Below, piece by piece: positions 34,426 to 44,749 of a DNA stretch of 64,000 nucleotides. The number at the start of each line of letters is the position of its first letter. Positions within the stretch are counted from its first letter, which is position 1. The stretch lies in NCBI RefSeq assembly GCF_013415115.1, contig NZ_JACCDD010000003.1:1-64000 (forward strand), given 5' to 3'. A program made the position numbers and the translations under genes. The DNA is from Vreelandella zhaodongensis (GTDB taxonomy: Bacteria; Pseudomonadota; Gammaproteobacteria; Pseudomonadales; Halomonadaceae). Below the pieces are notes generated by a model. That model worked only from the letters and a program-made list of their open reading frames with translations, was not told where the DNA came from and ran no database searches.

Positions 34426-34719
34426 TCACTTCCGCTCAGCGGCTTGTGCGCGATGTACATCCAACAAATAAGCTTCCTTAGCGGGCGGCATTTGCAGATA
34501 AAACCCTTGTTCTTGAATCGCTGTCATCACATCGGCAGCGTTAACTCGCGCCAGCTTTTTATCGGCTGTCAATATCATCGTCAGCACTGGCACCGGCTTA
34601 CCAAAGGTGTCCATCAACGCGTCGGGCACCGATGACATCCCCTTCTGCTTGTCTATGTAGAGATACATTTCATCTTTACGTGAGCTTTTTAAAATCTCAC
34701 AAAGCAGTTTCTCGCTCAT
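34426..34719 (-). CDS. ycgL: YcgL-domain protein
   Basis: 97 aa, matching the YcgL domain: CEILKSSRKDEMYLYIDK near residue 7, and KPVPVLTMIL near 41. Structure is known for the family but function is not established. Its ATG overlaps the rnd stop (ATGA, 4 bp), so it is translationally coupled to rnd. Confidence 0.9.
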   Translation of the reverse strand: MSEKLLCEILKSSRKDEMYLYIDKQKGMSSVPDALMDTFGKPVPVLTMILTADKKLARVNAADVMTAIQEQGFYLQMPPAKEAYLLDVHRAQAAERK

Positions 34720-35906
34720 TGCGATGAATCCTCAAGCGCCTGGTAAATGTCTTGCGTTAAACAGATATCACGCCAGCCATTGAGTGGGGTTAATGGCTGA
34801 TTGGCTAACCGCTGCATGACAAGCGCCTCAATATCACGACGTCGCAACAGCATTTCAGGCGCTATTTGCAAAGCGTCCGCCTTCTCTGCCACCACCTTTT
34901 TAAGTGCCTTAAAGCGCCGTTTAAACGTAGGATGCATAGGGTCTGGCCAGCGCGCAGGCAAGTCGGCTTCAGGGCAGTGCTGGGCTTGTTTCACTAAAGC
35001 CAATAGCGCATCGCCTTCTTTTTTGACCAGCACGGGTTTAACCCCCTCAACCTCCGCAAGCTCATAGCGATTTTGGGGCATTTTTTCCGCTACCGCGAAC
35101 AGCAGCTTATCGCTAACCAACCAGTTACGCGGCAAATCGCGGCGACGGGTTTCCCCTTCGCGCCAAATAGTCATTAGGCGGTAGGCTTCTAGCTGGCGAG
35201 GCTCAAGGCGCCACAGCTGACGCTGGCGGGTATACCACTGGCCGTCGCTTTCAACACTGCGGCCCGCCTGCTCGATCAAGCTAGCGCACTCGTCGTCAAG
35301 CCATTCGCGTCGCCCTAGTTCCGCTAACTTTTCAGCCTGTAACGCCCATACCTTAAGCAGGTAAATAACATCTAAAGCGGCATACTGACACTGGGAAGGC
35401 CTCAGCGGACGCTCCAGCCAGTTAGAACGCGTCTCCTCTTTGGGCAACGTCTCGCCAACCCAGTGCTCCACTAGCTTTTGATAGCCCATACCAGGGTTTT
35501 CACCCAAAAATGCCTGTGCCACCTGGGTATCCACAAGCGGTGCTGGCAGTACGCCTGCCCAGTGCTGGAAGACTTCGAGGTCTTCACTACAGGCATGTAA
35601 TAGCTTTATCGCACTGTTTTGCAATAAATTGCGAAATGCTTCGGTGCAAGGCGTGCTCAATGGATCGACTAAATAGGCCATTTCACCGGTGGTGAACTGA
35701 ATGAGCGCGGGCACCGGAAAAAAGGTGTTCTCGCGAAAAAACTCAGTGTCTAAGGCAATCACACTGGCACCTGCAACTTGCTCGCAGGCCGCATCCAGAG
35801 CCTCGGCACTATCAATCCATTGATATAAAGAAGGAGCTAAAGAGGACAAAGCAATCTTCCGGGTTGGCACAATCGCAAAAGCGCTTGCGTTTTTGGTAAG
35901 GGTCAA
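34716..35906 (-). CDS. rnd: Ribonuclease D
   Basis: 3'-5' exoribonuclease maturing tRNA and other stable RNA. 396 aa. The DEDD-family exonuclease domain has ALDTEF (Exo I, near residue 52), the [10 protein letters not shown] segment (Exo II, near 104) and [10 protein letters not shown] (Exo III, DEDDy type, near 180), followed by HRDC domains. The only start in register is a TTG at 35906 whose TTGA overlaps the recR stop; no ATG lies between it and the conserved region, and no clear ribosome site is present. About 28 residues precede the point where E. coli Rnd begins. Confidence 0.93.
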   Translation of the reverse strand: MTLTKNASAFAIVPTRKIALSSLAPSLYQWIDSAEALDAACEQVAGASVIALDTEFFRENTFFPVPALIQFTTGEMAYLVDPLSTPCTEAFRNLLQNSAIKLLHACSEDLEVFQHWAGVLPAPLVDTQVAQAFLGENPGMGYQKLVEHWVGETLPKEETRSNWLERPLRPSQCQYAALDVIYLLKVWALQAEKLAELGRREWLDDECASLIEQAGRSVESDGQWYTRQRQLWRLEPRQLEAYRLMTIWREGETRRRDLPRNWLVSDKLLFAVAEKMPQNRYELAEVEGVKPVLVKKEGDALLALVKQAQHCPEADLPARWPDPMHPTFKRRFKALKKVVAEKADALQIAPEMLLRRRDIEALVMQRLANQPLTPLNGWRDICLTQDIYQALEDSSQ

Positions 35907-36508
35907 TCGCTGGCGAAGGGCTGGCGACCGTTAAAGGCGCGGCTTAGCGTGCCACCATCCACGTACTCAAGCTCTCCCCCCATGGGAACACCATAAGCAA
36001 GACGAGAAAACGTGACGCCATAGTGAGCAAGCTGAGCGGCGATGAAGTGGGCAGTGGCCTCGCCCTCTACCGTGGGGTTTGTCGCAAGCACTACTTCACG
36101 AATATTGCCTTCTGCAATACGGCTTTCGAGCAAATCCAGACCGATAGCATCAGGGCCAATACCATCTAACGGCGAGAGATGGCCATGCAGAACGAAATAG
36201 CGCCCCTGAAAACCACCCGCCTCTTCAATGGCAATCTGATCAGCAGGCGACTCCACAACACACAGCAGCGCATCATCACGGCGCGGGCTTTCACACAGCG
36301 CACAAATATCAGCCTCAGTGAGCGTACGACAGCGCTGACAATAACCCACCTCTTCAATGGCTCGCTGGATGATTGCCGCCAGTCGCTGCCCACCAGGGCG
36401 CTCACGCTCTAACAGGTGCATTGCCATGCGTTGGGCTGTTTTAGGCCCAACGCCAGGTAATACACGAAAAGCTTCCATCAACTGCTCGACAAGCGGGGAA
36501 AAGCGCAT
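35903..36508 (-). CDS. recR: Recombination mediator RecR
   Basis: Works with RecO/RecF to load RecA at gaps. 201 aa: helix-hairpin-helix [13 protein letters not shown] near 17, a zinc finger CQRC...CALC (about 57-72), and a Toprim domain with [15 protein letters not shown] near 83. The start [11 protein letters not shown] is standard. It follows ybaB by 3 bp, as in most gammaproteobacteria. Confidence 0.96.
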   Translation of the reverse strand: MRFSPLVEQLMEAFRVLPGVGPKTAQRMAMHLLERERPGGQRLAAIIQRAIEEVGYCQRCRTLTEADICALCESPRRDDALLCVVESPADQIAIEEAGGFQGRYFVLHGHLSPLDGIGPDAIGLDLLESRIAEGNIREVVLATNPTVEGEATAHFIAAQLAHYGVTFSRLAYGVPMGGELEYVDGGTLSRAFNGRQPFASD

Positions 36509-36511
36509 CGG

Positions 36512-36838
36512 TTAGAACGGCATCTTAAAGCCAGGCGGCAAGTTCAAGCCGGCCGTTGCTTCTTGCATTTTCGCCTTGGAGTTCGCTTCTACTTTACGCA
36601 CTGCGTCATTCACGGCAGCCGCGAGCAGGTCTTCCAGAAGCTCTTTGTCTTCCTCAAGAACGCTAGGATCAATGGTGACGTCGGTGACATCGTGGCGACC
36701 ATTCATGGTAATTTTGACCATACCGGCACCCGCTTCACCCTGCACTTCCGCCTTCGCAGCTTCTTCTTGAACCTGCTGCATTTTCTCCTGCATTTCTTGG
36801 GCTTGCTTCATGATGTTGCCCATTCCACCTTTAAACAT
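36512..36838 (-). CDS. ybaB: YbaB/EbfC nucleoid-associated protein
   Basis: 108-aa DNA-binding dimer that may shape the nucleoid. [20 protein letters not shown] is the typical start, and a long helix covers residues 8-35. It lies between dnaX (60 bp upstream) and recR (3 bp downstream), the conserved arrangement. GGAGAT precedes the ATG. Confidence 0.95.
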   Translation of the reverse strand: MFKGGMGNIMKQAQEMQEKMQQVQEEAAKAEVQGEAGAGMVKITMNGRHDVTDVTIDPSVLEEDKELLEDLLAAAVNDAVRKVEANSKAKMQEATAGLNLPPGFKMPF

Positions 36839-36898
36839 GCGGGTATCTCCTTAACGATCAAAATTAATAAAAGGGTGCTGCTGGTCAACCATCAGCCG

Positions 36899-38815
<1,917 letters not shown>

Positions 38816-38866
38816 TGAGCAATACTTCCTTTGGCGGGCTTAACTGTCGAGGCGAAATAAAACACC

Positions 38867-38895
38867 ATTCTAGCGGCTGCGCTGCAGCCCGCCAA
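38867..38895 (-). promoter_or_regulatory. Sigma70 promoter of dnaX
   Basis: TTGGCG (38890-38895), 17-bp spacer, TAGAAT (38867-38872) on the minus strand, about 50 bp upstream of the dnaX ATG. The spacer contains a perfect dyad GGCTGC-AGC-GCAGCC. Confidence 0.6.
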
Positions 38896-38938
38896 CCGCC
38901 CAGCCCAAGAGACCAAGCGGTGTGGGGCAATAAGCGAT

Positions 38939-39289
38939 TTATGCGTTGTCGCCGCTCTCCGCTGCGCCAGCACGCTGAGCGGCTTCTTTAATCAGCTTTT
39001 CAAGCTCGCCGCTTTGGTGCATCTCAATCACGATGTCGCAGCCGCCAACCAGCTCGCCTTCTACCCACAGCTGCGGGAACGTTGGCCAATTAGCAATTTT
39101 TGGCAGCTCGGCGCGGATATCTGGGTTGTCCAACACGTTAACAAAGGCAAAACGCTCGCCGCAGGCCATAAGCGCCTGGACTGTTTGCGCAGAGAAACCG
39201 CATTGCGGCAATTGGGGCGTGCCTTTCATGTAGATAAGAATAGGATTTTCGCTAATTTGACGCTGAATATTTTCGGCAGTCGTGCTCAT
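38939..39289 (-). CDS. grxD: Monothiol glutaredoxin GrxD
   Basis: 116 aa, with the monothiol motif CGFS near residue 30 in the standard context MKGTPQLPQCGFSAQ, and the glutathione-binding WPTFPQLWV and GGCDI segments. Such proteins coordinate a [2Fe-2S] cluster with glutathione and pass it to iron-sulfur and iron-sensing partners. AGGAGCA precedes the ATG. It is transcribed leftward, 123 bp before dnaX, which has its own promoter. Confidence 0.95.
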   Translation of the reverse strand: MSTTAENIQRQISENPILIYMKGTPQLPQCGFSAQTVQALMACGERFAFVNVLDNPDIRAELPKIANWPTFPQLWVEGELVGGCDIVIEMHQSGELEKLIKEAAQRAGAAESGDNA

Positions 39290-39453
39290 GATGTGCTCCT
39301 AAAACAAGTGATGTTATCTAGCCAGTTTACGCAATTCATTAACTAGCTTTAACCCTACAACCGAAGATTACTGCGTATTGCTGTGTAAACGAATACTTGA
39401 GCAAACTACTCGGCCTTACCGTGTGGAGCAACATTCTACGCATGCCGAGTGCG

Positions 39454-39482
39454 TTGCGCATCCCCTGCCGCATCGCTAGGAT
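39454..39482 (+). promoter_or_regulatory. Candidate argF promoter
   Basis: TTGCGC (39454-39459), 17-bp spacer, TAGGAT (39477-39482), about 27 bp ahead of the argF ATG. Confidence 0.45.
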
Positions 39483-39509
39483 AGTGTTTTTGCGCGGAGA
39501 GATATCATC

Positions 39510-40433
39510 ATGGCGACACGCCATTTCCTAACCTTGCTGGATTTAACCCCAGATGAGCTGGCGTACCTGATTCAGCGTGCCATTAAGATCAAAACCGAGC
39601 TGAAGGCTAACGGCCCTGTTTATACGCCGCTGCCTAATCGCACGCTAGCGATGATTTTTGAGAAATCATCCACCCGCACACGGGTGTCGTTTGAAACTGG
39701 CATGGCACAGTTCGGCGGTCACGCGCTCTTTCTCTCCCCCCGCGACACTCAGTTAGGACGCGGCGAACCGATTGAAGACACCGCCCGCGTGCTGTCCGAA
39801 ATGGTCGATGCTGTGATGATCCGCACCTTTTCACACGCAGGTTTGGAAGCCTACGCCAGCGCTAGCAGCGTGCCCGTCATTAACGCCTTAAGTGACGATT
39901 ATCACCCCTGCCAACTGCTGGCAGACGTGATGACCTGGACCGAGCTGCGCGGCAGCGTAAAAGGACGTACAGCCGTTTGGGTTGGGGATGGCAATAACAT
40001 GTGCCACTCCTGGATTAACGCCGCACGCCAATTTGGCTTTCAACTCCGCGTTTGCTGCCCGAAAGGTTATGAACCTCGTGCCGACATTATGGAAGCCGCT
40101 GGAGATTGCATCACACTACTTCACGACCCCCACGAGGCCGCCAAAGGCGCCGACTTGATCACGACGGATGTATGGGCATCCATGGGGCAGGAAGAAGAGC
40201 AGGCCAAGCGCGAAGCAGACTTTGCAGGCTTCCAGGTTACCGAAGCGATGCTTGATAGCGCACAACCTGATGTGCTTTTCCTGCACTGCTTGCCTGCTCA
40301 CCGCGGTGAAGAGATTAGCCACTCTCTGCTCGACGACCCCCGTGCCGTCGTATGGCAAGAAGCGGGTAACCGCCTGCACGCCCAAAAAGCCTTAATTGAG
40401 TTTTTACTGCTTGGTAAAATCGCTGAGGAATAG
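39510..40433 (+). CDS. argF: Ornithine carbamoyltransferase
   Basis: Forms citrulline from ornithine and carbamoyl phosphate in arginine synthesis. 307 aa. Carbamoyl-phosphate site STRTRVSFE near residue 50, HPCQ near 130, ornithine-binding DVWASMG near 220 and [10 protein letters not shown] near 262. GGAGAG lies 8 nt before the ATG. It stands alone with a promoter and a strong terminator. The biosynthetic rather than catabolic (arcB) role is inferred from length and absence of other arc genes. Confidence 0.93.
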   Translation: MATRHFLTLLDLTPDELAYLIQRAIKIKTELKANGPVYTPLPNRTLAMIFEKSSTRTRVSFETGMAQFGGHALFLSPRDTQLGRGEPIEDTARVLSEMVDAVMIRTFSHAGLEAYASASSVPVINALSDDYHPCQLLADVMTWTELRGSVKGRTAVWVGDGNNMCHSWINAARQFGFQLRVCCPKGYEPRADIMEAAGDCITLLHDPHEAAKGADLITTDVWASMGQEEEQAKREADFAGFQVTEAMLDSAQPDVLFLHCLPAHRGEEISHSLLDDPRAVVWQEAGNRLHAQKALIEFLLLGKIAEE

Positions 40434-40476
40434 CGCCGGAGAGTGCAAGTTTTTAATTGACGCACAATTGGCATAA

Positions 40477-40510
40477 AAAAACGCCTCGTTACTAGTAACG
40501 GGGCGTTTTT
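40477..40510 (+). terminator. Rho-independent terminator after argF
   Basis: ACGCCTCGTTAC pairs with GTAACGGGGCGT (one wobble) around TA, flanked by A and T runs. It lies between convergent argF and tRNA-Ala, so it may also end the tRNA transcript. Confidence 0.88.
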
Positions 40511-40518
40511 ATGAATTC

Positions 40519-40552
40519 TATCTATGTAAATATAATATCTATGTAAATATAA
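40519..40552. repeat. Tandem duplication of a 17-bp unit beside tRNA-Ala
   Basis: Two exact adjacent copies of TATCTATGTAAATATAA, ending one base before the encoded CCA end of tRNA-Ala. The unit starts like the 16-bp repeats at 44501-44564 (ATCTATGT...AA). Confidence 0.9.
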
Positions 40553-40553
40553 A

Positions 40554-40629
40554 TGGTGGAGCCTAGCGGGATCGAACCGCTGACCTCAACACTGCCAGTG
40601 TTGCGCTCTCCCAGCTGAGCTAAGGCCCC
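40554..40629 (-). tRNA. tRNA-Ala (GGC)
   Basis: 76 nt including the encoded CCA. The 7-bp acceptor stem GGGGCCT/AGGCTCC has one G-T pair. The anticodon loop CTGGCAG gives anticodon GGC, decoding GCC. The T loop TTCGATC is canonical. It is read leftward from a promoter at 40663-40692. Confidence 0.97.
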
Positions 40630-40662
40630 ACAAGCCGCTCTCTTCCTACAAGCAGCGCCGAG

Positions 40663-40692
40663 ATACTACGCCAGCCGTTTGCTTGGCGTCAA
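40663..40692 (-). promoter_or_regulatory. tRNA-Ala promoter
   Basis: On the minus strand, TTGACG (40687-40692), 18-bp spacer, TAGTAT (40663-40668), then a GC-rich discriminator (CTCGGCGC), typical of stable RNA. Confidence 0.6.
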
Positions 40693-40822
40693 GCTAATGA
40701 TGAACAAGCATCAACTAAATTCTCCTTTGATAACAGCTGTGGCACTCTATAGCGAGTAACGTTATAGCTAGCAATGTGGCCTTCGCCCACAACCACGATG
40801 ATTACATGCAGGAGCCTGCGCC

Positions 40823-41473
40823 TTGATCAAAGTTTTAATCGCCGATGATCATCACCTGGTGAGGACCAGCATCGCCCACCTGTTAAACGAAGAGTGCGAT
40901 ATCAAAATCGTAGGCGAGGTTGACGATGGCGAAAGCGCAGTCGCGCAATGCCGTCGTTTGAAGCCTGACATTGTCGTGATGGATATTCGCATGCCAGGCA
41001 TTGGCGGGCTGGAAGCAACACGACGCATTCATAGAACTATGGAAGACGTCAAAGTGCTCATTCTGACCGCTCATATGGAAGATAGCGCGCTACGACTCAT
41101 GCTAGAAGCCGGCGCCTCAGGGTTTCTTAGTAAAGGAGCCGACACAGCGGAAATGACCGACGCTATCCGACAAGTGTTCCATGGCGGGCGCTTTGTCAGT
41201 AAAGAGATCGCCCAGCGGTTAGCGCTCTCACATTTTACCGACGAAAATAACCCGTTTAGCCACCTGTCACATCGCGAACTGCAGATTGCTCTTATGATCG
41301 TTAACTGCCAACGCGTCCAAGTGATCTCAGACCGTTTGCACCTTAGTCCAAAAACAGTGAATACCTACCGCTACCGGCTGTTTGAAAAGCTACAAGTTGC
41401 CACCGATGTAGAGCTTACCCACCTAGCCCTGCGCCATGGTTTAGTCGAGGGCTTTGACGCCATCATGGGATAG
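40823..41473 (+). CDS. gacA: Response regulator GacA/UvrY
   Basis: 216-aa NarL/FixJ-type regulator. Receiver domain with ADDHH at 7-11, phospho-acceptor Asp near 54 in VVMDIRMPG, and lysine near 104 in LSKGAD. The C-terminal HTH has LSPKTVNTYRYRLFEKL. Paired with a GacS/BarA kinase, it controls Csr small RNAs and secondary metabolism. The start is TTG, fixed by the family N-terminus (MIKVLIADDHH); AGGAG lies 9 nt upstream. It is followed by uvrC and pgsA, the conserved gac arrangement. Confidence 0.93.
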   Translation: MIKVLIADDHHLVRTSIAHLLNEECDIKIVGEVDDGESAVAQCRRLKPDIVVMDIRMPGIGGLEATRRIHRTMEDVKVLILTAHMEDSALRLMLEAGASGFLSKGADTAEMTDAIRQVFHGGRFVSKEIAQRLALSHFTDENNPFSHLSHRELQIALMIVNCQRVQVISDRLHLSPKTVNTYRYRLFEKLQVATDVELTHLALRHGLVEGFDAIMG

Positions 41474-41519
41474 ACCTACCATCGCTGCTTCTGCCGTCTA
41501 GAAGCGCCGATGCCCAGCT

Positions 41520-43334
41520 ATGACTTTTGATGCCAAGCAGTTTTTAAGCTCCGTCAGTACCTCACCCGGCGTTTACAGAATGCTGGATGAGCAGCGCAAC
41601 ACCCTGTATGTTGGTAAAGCCAAGCGCTTAAAGGCGCGACTTGCCAGCTACTTCCGTGGACAGCTTAATACCAAAACCCAAGCGATGGTGGCACGGATTG
41701 CCGACATTCAAATCACCGTTACCCGCAGTGAAACCGAAGCACTGTTGCTAGAACAGACACTGATCAAAGAGCTGCGCCCGCCTTACAACATTCTGTTAAG
41801 AGACGACAAATCCTACCCGTTCGTGTTTGTAACCGACCGACACCCCTACCCCGCGCTTGAGTACAAGCGGGCGCGACAGCGTAAGGGAGATGGGCGCTAC
41901 TTAGGCCCCTACCCGAGCAGCGGCGCTGTTAAAGAAAGCTTGACGCTAATGCAGAAAATTTTCCGCATACGCAACTGCGAAGACAGCGTATTCGCTCACC
42001 GCTCTCGGCCATGTTTGCAATACCAAATTCAGCGCTGTAGCGCGCCTTGTGTCGACTACATTTCAGCAGCGGACTACCGCCGTGATGTCGAGCATGCAGT
42101 GATGTGTTTGGAAGGTAAAAGTGAGCACGTCACCCAGCTTCTTAGCGAAGAGATGGAAACCGCCAGCCACGCACTGAATTTTGAAGAAGCAGCAAGGCTG
42201 CGCGACCAGATACAGCAGTTACGCCAGCTTCAGCAGCGTCAGTTTGTCGATAATGAGAGTGGCGATGCCGACGTTTTTGCGCTTGCCCAACGCCCAGGCG
42301 CACTAGGCATATCCATACTTAGCGTACGCGATGGCCGGTTACTGGGCGCTCGCCATCACACGCCTAAAAACGACCTGGACTTACCCCCAGAGATGCTGCT
42401 GACGGAGGTCGTTAGCCAGTACTATTTCGGACAGCCTCACAATGTGCCAAGCGAAGTGATTACCAGCCATCCACTTGATGACAGCGCGCTGATTGCTGAA
42501 GCACTCTCTCAACAAGCAGGTAAGCGCATCCGCGTGACCAGCCAAGTTCGAGGCCATCGCGCTCAGTGGCAGCACCTGGCCATGACCAATGCAGAACAAC
42601 AGCTTGCATCGCAGCTTGCCAACAAAACACAGCTCACCCAGCGCTTTGAAGCGCTCCAAAAAGCGCTCGCTTTGGAAAAAATACCCGAACGCCTTGAGTG
42701 TTTTGACATTAGTCACAGCCATGGAGAAGCAACCGTCGCTTCCTGCGTAGTGTTTGATCATCAAGGCCCACGAAAAAGCGATTACCGTCATTTTCGGATT
42801 GAAGGCGTTGCCGCTGGCGATGACTATGCCGCTATGCAACAGGCGTTAACGCGTCGCTTGAAGCGCGTAAAGAGCGGCGAAGCCGTGGCTCCTGACATAT
42901 TGATCGTCGATGGTGGCAAGGGGCAGCTGAACATGGCTCGCGGCGTATTAACTGAGCTGGAAGTTTCCAATATAATTTTGCTGGGCGTTGCCAAAGGCAC
43001 TACTCGCAAAGCAGGGCTAGAAACGCTTTTTTTGGAAACGACCGACAATCCACTTCCCCTGGATCCTGCCTCTCCTGCGCTGCATCTAATTCAGCACATT
43101 CGCGATGAGTCACACCGCTTTGCCATTGCAGGCCACCGAGCTCAGCGTGATAAGGCACGCCGAACCTCAACGCTACAAGACATACCCGGCATCGGGCCTA
43201 AAAGACGCCGCGAACTCTTACGTTTCTTCGGCGGCTTGCAGGGTGTGCAGAAAGCCAGCCGTGATGAGCTTGCGCGTGTTCCTGGTATTAATGCGTCGCT
43301 CGCCGAAACAATTTACCAATCTCTGAATGGATAA
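41520..43334 (+). CDS. uvrC: Excinuclease ABC subunit C
   Basis: Makes both incisions in UvrABC nucleotide-excision repair. 604 aa. GIY-YIG nuclease at the N-terminus (SPGVYRM near 15, LYVGKAK near 29), a cysteine-containing region (CLQYQIQRCSAPC near 165), a UvrB-binding UVR motif (ALNFEEAARLRDQI near 220), the RNase H-like domain, and a C-terminal double helix-hairpin-helix. It starts 46 bp after gacA in the same direction. Confidence 0.96.
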   Translation: MTFDAKQFLSSVSTSPGVYRMLDEQRNTLYVGKAKRLKARLASYFRGQLNTKTQAMVARIADIQITVTRSETEALLLEQTLIKELRPPYNILLRDDKSYPFVFVTDRHPYPALEYKRARQRKGDGRYLGPYPSSGAVKESLTLMQKIFRIRNCEDSVFAHRSRPCLQYQIQRCSAPCVDYISAADYRRDVEHAVMCLEGKSEHVTQLLSEEMETASHALNFEEAARLRDQIQQLRQLQQRQFVDNESGDADVFALAQRPGALGISILSVRDGRLLGARHHTPKNDLDLPPEMLLTEVVSQYYFGQPHNVPSEVITSHPLDDSALIAEALSQQAGKRIRVTSQVRGHRAQWQHLAMTNAEQQLASQLANKTQLTQRFEALQKALALEKIPERLECFDISHSHGEATVASCVVFDHQGPRKSDYRHFRIEGVAAGDDYAAMQQALTRRLKRVKSGEAVAPDILIVDGGKGQLNMARGVLTELEVSNIILLGVAKGTTRKAGLETLFLETTDNPLPLDPASPALHLIQHIRDESHRFAIAGHRAQRDKARRTSTLQDIPGIGPKRRRELLRFFGGLQGVQKASRDELARVPGINASLAETIYQSLNG

Positions 43335-43365
43335 ACCTGCTGTTAACATGGATGCTAGGCACCAA

Positions 43366-43401
43366 GGGAGATAGAATGTCCCCCACGACACTCTGTCTCC
43401 C
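43366..43401. repeat. Hairpin between uvrC and pgsA
   Basis: GGGAGATAGA pairs with TCTGTCTCCC (one G-T), enclosing a 16-nt loop with a small internal GTC/GAC pairing. No T run, so it may attenuate or stabilise the transcript. Confidence 0.45.
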
Positions 43402-43431
43402 ATGATTCTCCGGCAAGGATCGCGCCCTGCG

Positions 43432-43980
43432 ATGAACATACCCAACATACTGACTCTGGCAAGAATCGCCTTCATCCCGCTACTGGTAGTGCTTTTTTAT
43501 CTGCCATTTAGCTGGAGCATGCCTGTCGCTGCAGGCTTATTCGCCCTGGCATCCATCACCGACTGGCTGGATGGCTACCTAGCCCGCCGCTGGGATCAAT
43601 CAACACCATTTGGGGCTTTTCTAGACCCTGTGGCAGATAAGCTGATGGTCGCCGTTGCGCTGGCCCTGCTGATTGAGCGCTTTGACACATGGGTATTAAC
43701 GCTACCTGCCCTGGTCATTATTGGCCGCGAAATTGTTATTTCTGCGCTGCGTGAGTGGATGGCAGAGATGGGCAAACGTGGCACGGTCGCGGTGTCATGG
43801 ATCGGCAAGCTAAAAACGACCTTACAAATGGTCGCCTTGCTCATACTGCTCGCCTTCCCACCTGGGCATCAATTAGCGCTACTGGGTATTGCGGTGCTTT
43901 ACGCCGCAGCGATGCTTACGCTTTGGTCAATGGCACAGTACCTAAAAGCGGCATGGCCACATTTAAGTCGTTCAATGTGA
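43432..43980 (+). CDS. pgsA: CDP-diacylglycerol-glycerol-3-phosphate 3-phosphatidyltransferase
   Basis: Inner-membrane enzyme making phosphatidylglycerol phosphate. 182 aa with the full CDP-alcohol phosphotransferase signature (DWLDGYLAR, then G, D and D at the expected spacing in [10 protein letters not shown]) near residues 44-68, and several membrane helices. I place the start at the ATG before [11 protein letters not shown] by family alignment; an ATG at 43402 would add ten residues. It is followed by three tRNA genes. Confidence 0.94.
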   Translation: MNIPNILTLARIAFIPLLVVLFYLPFSWSMPVAAGLFALASITDWLDGYLARRWDQSTPFGAFLDPVADKLMVAVALALLIERFDTWVLTLPALVIIGREIVISALREWMAEMGKRGTVAVSWIGKLKTTLQMVALLILLAFPPGHQLALLGIAVLYAAAMLTLWSMAQYLKAAWPHLSRSM

Positions 43981-44021
43981 GTTGCTCGCTACGCGACTGA
44001 ACCTGAAGAGAAATTCATTAA

Positions 44022-44049
44022 TTGACAAGCTCGTAGCGATGCGTATAAT
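44022..44049 (+). promoter_or_regulatory. Consensus promoter of the tRNA Gly-Cys-Leu operon
   Basis: Both hexamers match consensus: TTGACA (44022-44027) and TATAAT (44044-44049), spaced 16 bp. It lies 15 bp before tRNA-Gly. Confidence 0.85.
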
Positions 44050-44064
44050 TCGCCCTCGAGTCAA

Positions 44065-44139
44065 GCGGGAATAGCTCAGTGGTAGAGCATCGCCTTGCCA
44101 AGGCGAGGGTCGGGAGTTCGAATCTCCTTTCCCGCTCCA
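44065..44139 (+). tRNA. tRNA-Gly (GCC)
   Basis: 75 nt including CCA. Acceptor GCGGGAA/TTCCCGC, anticodon loop TTGCCAA gives GCC, T loop TTCGAAT. First of three clustered tRNAs. Confidence 0.97.
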
Positions 44140-44150
44140 ATGACTTGTTA

Positions 44151-44224
44151 GGCTGGATGGCAGAGTGGTTATGCAGCGGACTGCAACTCCGTGTACGCCG
44201 GTTCGATTCCGACTCCAGCCTCCA
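44151..44224 (+). tRNA. tRNA-Cys (GCA)
   Basis: 74 nt including CCA. Acceptor GGCTGGA/TCCAGCC, anticodon loop CTGCAAC gives GCA, T loop TTCGATT. Located 11 bp after tRNA-Gly. Confidence 0.97.
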
Positions 44225-44266
44225 TTTTAAGTGTGGCGACGAATAGCACTATTCTTTCGATACACT

Positions 44267-44353
44267 GCCCGGATGGCGAAATTGGTAGACGCAAGAGACT
44301 TAAAATCTCTCGGAGGCAACTCCGTGCCGGTTCAAGTCCGGCTCCGGGCACCA
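44267..44353 (+). tRNA. tRNA-Leu (TAA)
   Basis: 87 nt including CCA, with the long variable arm of a class II tRNA. Acceptor GCCCGGA/TCCGGGC, anticodon loop CTTAAAA gives TAA, T loop TTCAAGT. Confidence 0.97.
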
Positions 44354-44749
44354 TATCCTGTATTGCCTTTCCTGTTTGTTACTGCAGACAGAGCTCGTTA
44401 GAGTTAACTCTTACAGACGCTCACCCCAATCAAACTCCCCCGATTACCTCTAACTCGATCAAACGAACTCCCTTGTGCGTATCGACTTTTGTTCGCATTA
44501 GTCTATGTTTGCTCAAATCTATGTTTGCTTAAATCTATGTTTGCTTAAATCTATGTTTATTCAAATCTCTGAATATTTTTGATATGTCCATACGCCTTTA
44601 TCTATCCGCATTGACAGCGATTTTTTGATTGCACTCATCGCCAAGTGACAGCGGTCACGCTATGATGCCTCCCTTTGTTGTCTACAGCGTATGCTGTCTA
44701 AAGCGTTTAGCACCTACCGCGTTTGAATGTGAAAAGAGGAACCGGCCCC
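44354..44749. other. 396-bp intergenic region with tandem repeats
   Basis: No gene found between tRNA-Leu and nadB. It holds the 4 x 16-bp repeat (44501-44564) and a dyad GTGAC-AGCG-GTCAC (44645-44658) just ahead of TATGAT (44661-44666), a possible nadB -10. No clear tRNA terminator was recognised. Confidence 0.7.
44501..44564. repeat. Four tandem 16-bp repeats
   Basis: Unit ATCTATGTTTGCTTAA in four adjacent copies. Copies 2 and 3 are identical; copy 1 differs at two positions (GTCTATGTTTGCTCAA) and copy 4 at two (ATCTATGTTTATTCAA). It lies about 150 bp downstream of tRNA-Leu. It shares ATCTATGT and terminal AA with the 17-bp repeats by tRNA-Ala. Confidence 0.92.

Noticed and set aside
38816..38938. 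Possible 4.5S RNA (ffs) upstream of dnaX, where pseudomonads have it
   Set aside because: Both strands lack the conserved GGAAGGAAGCA core of SRP RNA; the region reads as a promoter instead.
40519..40552. Tandem 17-mers as a phage attachment site
   Set aside because: They lie just outside the tRNA and no integrase, prophage gene or second copy of the tRNA 3' end is present.
44191..44532. 113-residue ORF starting in tRNA-Cys and crossing tRNA-Leu
   Set aside because: It runs through two functional tRNAs, so it is not a real gene.
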